A stretch of DNA of 64,000 nucleotides from Myrica gale (Eukaryota; Streptophyta; Magnoliopsida; Fagales; Myricaceae): assembly GCA_963930655.1 (NCBI GenBank), contig OZ005618.1, forward strand, positions 10,211,001-10,275,000, given 5' to 3'. The notes beneath the pieces were generated by a model. The model made no database searches. It was given only the letters and a program-made list of their open reading frames with translations, and was not told the origin of the DNA. Both the position numbers and the translations under genes were made by a program. Below, one piece after another: positions 58,559-64,000 of this stretch (its first letter is position 1; each line of letters starts with the position of its first letter).

Positions 58559-60397
58559 TAGGGCTGTTCAGTGCCACCGGAAAATTTCGGTGGCACTGGA
58601 CCTGGCATCGACACCGGCACCCCTGTGTAGGTGCCGGTTTAGCAATTTGGGGGAAACTCGGGGGTATTCCCCGTTCCCGGGTTACCCGGGACCGGGAACA
58701 CGGGGGACTGGGAAATCAGGTTTCCCGCTTTTTTTTTTTTTAATTAATAAAATCAAAACGAATATGCTCTGGCCCTCCTAAGTCCCCTCACCACGCCTGC
58801 TGGCCTTCGTGTTTCACAGACCTTCGATTCCCTAGTCTCCTCCGGCCCTTCCGAAAGCTTTTTGCCCATCGGCCCCATCCCACCCCGTGCCTCTCTCTCT
58901 TGCGGACCTGCGCATGGTTATCAATCCTCGGCCACGATGGTGAGTCCCGAGGTCCGGCGTTCCGAGAAGGTTTTGAAGCATGGGTTATCAATCCTCAACG
59001 ACCCCAAAAAGCGATCCAGCCTTGACCACGATGGTGAGTCCCGAGCATGTTTGTTTGTGATTCAAATTGGGTATTAGCTTGTTGATTTGGATTGGGCATG
59101 GATTATAATTGGATTGGATATTGCGAAGTGTTTAGATTCTGGATTGGTTTGGTTTTTTTATTCAATTAGGTTTTGTCTATTTTGCAGTATCATCACATAT
59201 TTATTGATGTGAATTGACTTGAGTGTGACGTCTTTGTCATAGGAGTAGCCCGAGTCTCTCTCCCCCTCCCCTCCCTCTCTTGCGAACATTTTTGCTTAAG
59301 TATCAAACTACTGGAATTTTCATGTTATGAGTAAGCAAATGTGGTTCGGATTTGGAGTACTTCTATTCTTCATGGTCAAGGTGAAAGTGATGCACCTGCT
59401 GGTTCTGTTGCTGGCACTCTCCAGGTAATTTTCTTCGTTGGGAAATGGCTCCCTCAAAACAATAATTTTTTACTGTGGTCAGTCTTTGTAATGTAGCTTC
59501 TAAAAGTTCCATAGTTTCCATTGGAAAATGGCTCCCTCAAATCAATAATTTTCTCACTACTAATTCTACAGTAGACACATGTTGGTGATGTTGCTGATTT
59601 CATCAGAAGCAAAGTATCGTCACCACCAGTGTTACTTGGGCATTCATTTGGAGGGCTAATCATTCAATTTTACATTGCAAATGTGAAGAAACACCAGAAT
59701 TTGGGTAACCTCCTACCTGGTTCATATTTGCAAACACATTTTAGATCTAACTCAGGCCAAGGCTGCCAAAGTTCAATAAAGCCAAAAACAACTTATAGAT
59801 ATTAACTATGGAGATAAACTACAGTTTTAGTGTCCATAAGTATAATTGATAATCATTCAAAACCTTGATGACTGAGCGTCTTTTAATACATCAATGTCTA
59901 TACATTGATTTTTGATTGGATTGTATTAGTTTTGAATTTGAATTCTATTAGATTGGGTTGGATTATTGATTTTGGTTTGGAATTTGGATTTTATTAGTTT
60001 TGATTGTATTAGTTTAGAATTTGGATTGTATTTTTGGTTGGATTATTGATTTTGGATTGTATTAGTTTGGATTAGATTATTGATTTTGGATTGGATTGTA
60101 TTAGTTTAGATTGTATTATTGATTTTGGATTGGATTGGATTGTATTATTGATTTTGGATTGGATTGGATTGTATTAGTGTAGAGTTTATATTTTCTATGT
60201 GCGTAATATGTTAAAAAATGATTAAATATGAATGTAGGATTACCGAAAACCGCCACGCTAAAACCGCCACCGCTAAGGGCCGGTTTTTGCCCTTAACGGT
60301 GTAGGTGTATGTGTCATTTTTTTTTAAAATCGGCATATCCGGTGTAGGTGCTGGTTTTGGCCAAAATCGGCACCTACACCAGGGTTGAACAACCCTA
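58559..60397 (+). mobile_element. hAT element carrying alpha/beta-hydrolase exons
   Basis: The ends are TAGGGCTGTTCA and, in reverse complement, TAGGGTTGTTCA, with perfect 8-bp duplications GTATCGAC (58551-58558 and 60398-60405). Removing it restores the LINE reading. Subterminal DNA is rich in GGTGCCGGTTT/AAACCGGCACC-type repeats. There is no transposase. The interior holds exon-like pieces of an alpha/beta-hydrolase gene (separate entry) and a minisatellite (about 59930-60180) built on GATTTTGGATTGGATTGTAT. Confidence 0.9.
59350..59704 (+). pseudogene. Captured alpha/beta-hydrolase fragment (two exons)
   Basis: Exon one (about 59350-59424) reads HGQGESDAPAGSVAGTLQ and ends at a GT donor. 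Exon two (59575-59704) starts after CTACAGTAG and reads THVGDVADFIRSKVSSPPVL, then LGHSFGGLIIQFYIANVKKH. GHSFGG is the nucleophile elbow (Gly-x-Ser-x-Gly) with the catalytic serine. The two exons join in frame (LQ to THVGD). The later acid and histidine of the triad are missing. A CDS-like stretch at 58860-59045 may be an earlier exon of the same gene. This is a fragment inside a hAT element, on the same strand as the host LINE. Confidence 0.8.
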
Positions 60398-61447
60398 GTA
60401 TCGACAACTGGATCTTGATCATGACCCACTATCCGTTTGTGTTCTCTGCGGTCAGTCTTTGGACACTATCATGCATCTTGTTTATCACTGCCCTGTGGCA
60501 AGGACCCATTGAAGGTCTTCAAGTTGGCCGTTGGACATATCTCGATTATATGCATCTTCCCCTGCGGATTGGATTCGTACTTTGATCCATTTGGGTTTGC
60601 ATTGTTCGGCTCTGTATCATTTTATCCTAAATAGGGCCTTAATTATTGATGTGCTATGGTACACTAGAAATAAGGTTATCCACAAGGGGATCACAATTCC
60701 TGTGACTGATATGCAGAGATCTTTGTCTCGGAGATATCAGGAACATCGAGATGCTTTGACTTCCCGCTCTCCCGCTTTCCTTTTTTTCCTGGGTTCCACC
60801 TGAGTCAAGATGTTTGAAGATCAACTTTGACGCTACTATACATCGTGAAGGAACTCTTTCAGCTCCCTCTACACTACTTACATGGAGCGTATTCAGGTTA
60901 TGGACCCTTTAGTGGGTGAAGCGATGACTGCTGCTAGAGCTATAGAGTTGGCGTTGGAGAGACGCTGGTTGCATGTGCTTTTTGAATCTAACTCGATGCT
61001 TCTATGCGATGACAATGGCTCTGAGTTACCACCTTGTTGGAAAGTGGAATTGCTGATTTATTCCCTCCGTCAATCCTTCAAAGCCCAATATGCGTGGGCT
61101 CTCCATTGGGTGCCTCGGAGGCTCAATCGACAAGGTCATTTACTTGCACAGTGGACAACCCGTTTTGATATTATTGGCTTTAGAGATCCGAGTTTCATTC
61201 CTTTTTCTATTATGTCTTATGATCTGAACTCCAAGTTTTTGATGGCTTTAGTTCCTAATGATATGTCCTCTTTTAATTGAGAAAAAATACTACAAACACA
61301 TTCTCGTCCTATATGTAAAGCTGTAATACTTTATTCAAACAATAGAACTATTTTTTTTAAAAAAAAAAATTAAAGACTGATACTCTCTCTCTTATCAAAA
61401 TTAAAAGAGTTGTCCGTTTTTTTAAAGTGTAATTATAGTCCGTTTTA

Positions 61448-62396
61448 GGGTTAATAATTATTTTCTTCCTTGGGTTTTGATCACTTTTAAAAATTCGTTC
61501 TTGAGTTTTCGCGTTTATCACACTCCCTGGATTTTTAGATGTTGTCAAAATGGTCATTCCATCCATTCCCGTTAGCGAATTATCCAGTTCGATCACTTTT
61601 AAAAATTTGTTATTGAGTTTTTGCGTTTATCACTCCCTGGATTTTGAGATGTTGTCAAAATGGTTCTTCCGTCCATTCCCGTTAGCAAATTATCCAGTCA
61701 ACTAACGGTCTTACACGTCATCACTAACCATAAAATAACATGTGTAATAAAATTTATTTAAAAATGTCACGTCCTTTTTATTAAGCCACACCAGTAAAAT
61801 AAACAAAATTATAAAAGAACAAATCAATAAATTTTTTTAATTAAAATTAAAATTAATTTTTTTAAAAAACCCCCTTCAACTACGGAAGCACAAGGCCTCC
61901 CTGGTTGTTGGGGTGGCTCTCACTGCCACAAAGGGGTTGTAGCGAGGCACCCCGCAGCCTGCTTTTGGGTGTGGCCACCACCCCTCAACCAGGGACCCTC
62001 GCAAGGGGAGACTAAATTTTGGGCTCCCCACTCTACAACGTGGCACACCGCCACCCCAAAAAATAGGGAGTCCATGCAGCTCCCTAGTTCTTTCAAAGTT
62101 TTTTTTTTTAAAAAAATTATTTTAATTTTAAATTGTTAATTGGTTTTTTTCTTTTATAATTTTTTTTTTATTTTATTGATGTGACATTTTTAAATAAATT
62201 TTGTTACACTTGTCATTTTTTATTGGTGATGACGTGTAAGAACGTTAGGTGACTGGACAATTCGCTAACGAGAGTGGATGCAATGACCATTTTGACAACA
62301 TCTCAAAACCCAGGGACTACGTGTGATAATGTGAAAAATCCAAGGAAGAATTTGTAAAAGTGATCAAAACTCAAGCATGAAAATGGTCATTAACCC
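61448..62396. mobile_element. Fold-back Mutator-type element
   Basis: The two arms (about 61448-61890 and 62100-62396) are inverted copies covering almost the entire element around a 200-bp GC-richer centre. The ends read GGGTTAATAATTATTTTC and, in reverse complement, GGGTTAATGACCATTTTC. The flanking 9-mers are TCCGTTTTA (61439-61447) and TCCATTTTA (62397-62405), 8 of 9 alike, the Mutator-type duplication length. The left arm has a tandem duplication of about 100 bp (61484-61584 and 61586-61690, both with GATGTTGTCAAAATGGT) absent from the right arm. No coding sequence. Confidence 0.85.
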
Positions 62397-62934
62397 TCCA
62401 TTTTATGGTCCTACAGGATTTTTTTTCTTATTTGTCAAGGTAATTCATATATCGTGTAATTGAGTGGCTAAGAAAAAATCTAATTGATATATGCATTATG
62501 ATTTAAAACTTTACCAGACGGGGCATGCATGTGAATTCATGTACTTCTTCATATTGCTCGAAGGGTTTCCACCCATCTAGGCTCTAGCCTCTCCCCACCC
62601 ATGTGGCTTCCAACCACAAAGACGGGGGGGAACGTTTATAATTATGCCATTATCCATATGGATATAACTTGAAACCAAACCAAATAATTGTTAGGAGCAA
62701 ACTGAAACCATACTGAACTCCTACTCTCTTTCCATAGAGTTCTCTCCCTACCTCTCTGTACCCTGTTTCTCTCCCAGTTTTTCCCTCTCTACCGTTCCAA
62801 TATCTCTACCTCCTCTCTTTTTCCTTCTCTATTTCATTACCCTTTTTATCATCCCTTACCCTCTTTGTACTTTCTCTAGAGCCGTTATTCCTTTCTTCCC
62901 ACCATCCTACCCCGTTCACCTGCCGCTCCTACCA

Positions 62935-63660
62935 TGAGTCAAGAAGATCTAGTAAAGGAGCTCGAGGACCTTGTTCTGTGTACTTAGAACCTCAACTGGT
63001 TTACAAAGAGAAGATAAAGAAGTTAGTTAGTTGTGTACTGATTGGCAGACTCATCTCTCAACGAGTTATCAACAAGCAAGCTGTTAAAGACATCATCCTC
63101 ACTATGTGGAAGTATGTGGACGGGCTTCTTATTGAAGACTTTGGAGTCGATACATTCTTATTTACCTTCCGTCTAAAGCAGCCAGAGACCGCATTTATGA
63201 TAAGGGGCCCTGGAATGTAAGAGGTAACCTTTTTATACTTTAACATTGGACCCCCAACGCCACATTCCTAGAACTTGAGTTGTAAAGACTCCCATTTAGA
63301 TGAAAGTCCATGGATTGCCCCTTAACCGCATGAACAGAGATAGTGTGATGACTGTGGGTTCTTCTATAGGACCGGTTCTTGAAATGGATGTATTACCGAT
63401 GGAAAATGTATGGTGCACCAGTTTCGTTTATATTAAAGTTCTTCTTGATATCTAGAAGCTTCTTTTGCCTGCGTACTACCTGCAACGCTTTGATGCTGAA
63501 CCATGCTGGGTCTAATTCAAATATGAAAGAATCTTTGATTTTTGTTACGATTGTGGTGATGGGCACCAATGTGGATAGAGTATTAGAGATCTATTGCAAG
63601 TTTCAGAAGGGTCAATCACAAGATCAAGAACAAAGAAAATTAAGGAAGCTATGCAAGGAT
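62935..63660 (+). pseudogene. LINE ORF1-like remnant (DUF4283 plus zf-CCHC region)
   Basis: It opens MSQEDLVKELEDLVL at 62935. Across frameshifts it gives LIGRLISQRVINKQAVKDII, DTFLFTFRLKQPETAFMI, then KVHGLPLNRMNRDSVMTVGS, and finally a RIFDFCYDCGDGHQCG-type segment near 63520-63590 in place of the usual YERLPDFCYxCGxxGH knuckle. This order is that of DUF4283/zf-CCHC_4 proteins, usually ORF1 of plant LINEs. Frame changes and stops show it is dead. No ORF2 follows in the window. Confidence 0.7.
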
Positions 63661-63869
63661 TGATGCAATCTACTTGCACCAAGTATGCCAATTTACATTA
63701 TAAGACTCCACCGTTCAAGATGGTATCACAAGAAGAAGAACTCATCCTACTTCATGTTATACAAGCTATAGAGGGAGGCACAACCTAATGTTTAGCTTCA
63801 TATTTGTCGGCTTGTTGGGCTTTTTGTTTTGGGGTTACTGTTCGCGCAGTATGATTTACTAGGGGTTAG

Positions 63870-64000
63870 TCCATGTTGTCCCACATTGCTTAGAAATAAG
63901 GGACTTATACAATCCTCCTCCTATATTTAGGAGCTTATTTATATTGTTCTAGAGATCAAAAAAGTTAAGTATAATTTTTGTCTGAGAGAGAGTTTCTCTT
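63870..64000 (+). repeat. Possible LTR or TRIM start cut by the window edge
   Basis: From about 63870 the sequence TGTTGTCCCACATTGCTTAG, followed by a TATA-like TATTTATATTG and a GA-rich leader, resembles the 5' part of plant LTRs of the TGTCCCACATTGG type. The partner end is outside the window, so this is only a suggestion. Confidence 0.3.

Larger units (their letters stand above)
57690..61285 (+). mobile_element. 5'-truncated LINE ORF2 (RT C-terminus, zf-RVT, RNase H) split by a hAT
   Basis: It begins in the post-catalytic RT region: AGQTTLIKYVTISLPQYFMQ, FIKDFWWDFSNLKKRNYTPK, AWSIICQPKHVSGLGLRR, then WREDPWLPL and a long frame 57952-58556. The hAT at 58559-60397 interrupts LPVHVPSYR. After it the frame resumes with a zf-RVT motif (CVLCGQSLDTIMHLVYHCPVA) and RNase H (GEAMTAARAIELALERRWLH, VLFESNSMLL), ending at 61280. 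The reverse transcriptase core is absent because the CACTA end (57684) abuts it. It is on the opposite strand from the LINE at 22339. Confidence 0.85.

Overview
The window is nuclear DNA of a flowering plant, most likely a eudicot. The evidence is GT-AG introns, AT-rich intergenic DNA, a plant-only LOB-domain transcription factor, and plant-type Copia, Gypsy, LINE, SINE, hAT, Mutator, CACTA and Harbinger elements. The species cannot be read from the sequence. I saw no rRNA, tRNA or CRISPR, and no bacterial features.

Layout. (1) 1-2240: an intact two-exon LBD1/LBD11-like gene. (2) 2240-14300: intergenic DNA with a decayed LINE end (7240-8445) and a Mutator-like element (8665-10348) with long inverted ends, a 9-bp target duplication and two captured exons of a clade-A-type PP2C phosphatase. 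(3) 14319-51927: a direct tandem array of three genes encoding an RNase-H-fold domain fused to a RING1-IBR-RING2 (RBR) ubiquitin ligase. Copy 1 (14539-17898) and copy 3 (48001-51927) are intact three-exon genes. Copy 2 (33983-44325) is a pseudogene with frameshifts, a lost zinc ligand and a 6.2-kb Copia insertion in intron 1. It is also a mosaic: the 5' two thirds resemble copy 3, while the 3' end and downstream flank resemble copy 1. Transposons have inflated the spacers: a 2.8-kb hAT, an 11.5-kb LINE with nested guests just upstream of copy 2, two related GC-rich poly(A) retroposons, SINEs and TAA-flanked MITEs. Because the spacers are duplicates of each other, several insertions can be checked against a paralogous empty site.

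(4) 52240-61290: a Gypsy 5' fragment; gene fragments resembling a U-box ligase of the PUB32/33 type and one clean exon of a TcdA/ThiF-like dehydratase; a CACTA right end (57684); and a 5'-truncated LINE on the + strand split by a 1.84-kb hAT element that carries two exons of an alpha/beta-hydrolase. (5) 61448-64000: a Mutator-type fold-back element, a decayed LINE ORF1 and a possible LTR start at the window edge.

Only three genes look functional: the LBD factor and RBR copies 1 and 3. The main story is a small RBR ligase family duplicating, recombining and decaying amid transposons. Three DNA-transposon settings (MULE, hAT, CACTA end) hold pieces of unrelated host genes. All family assignments come from motif recognition by eye; no database search was run.
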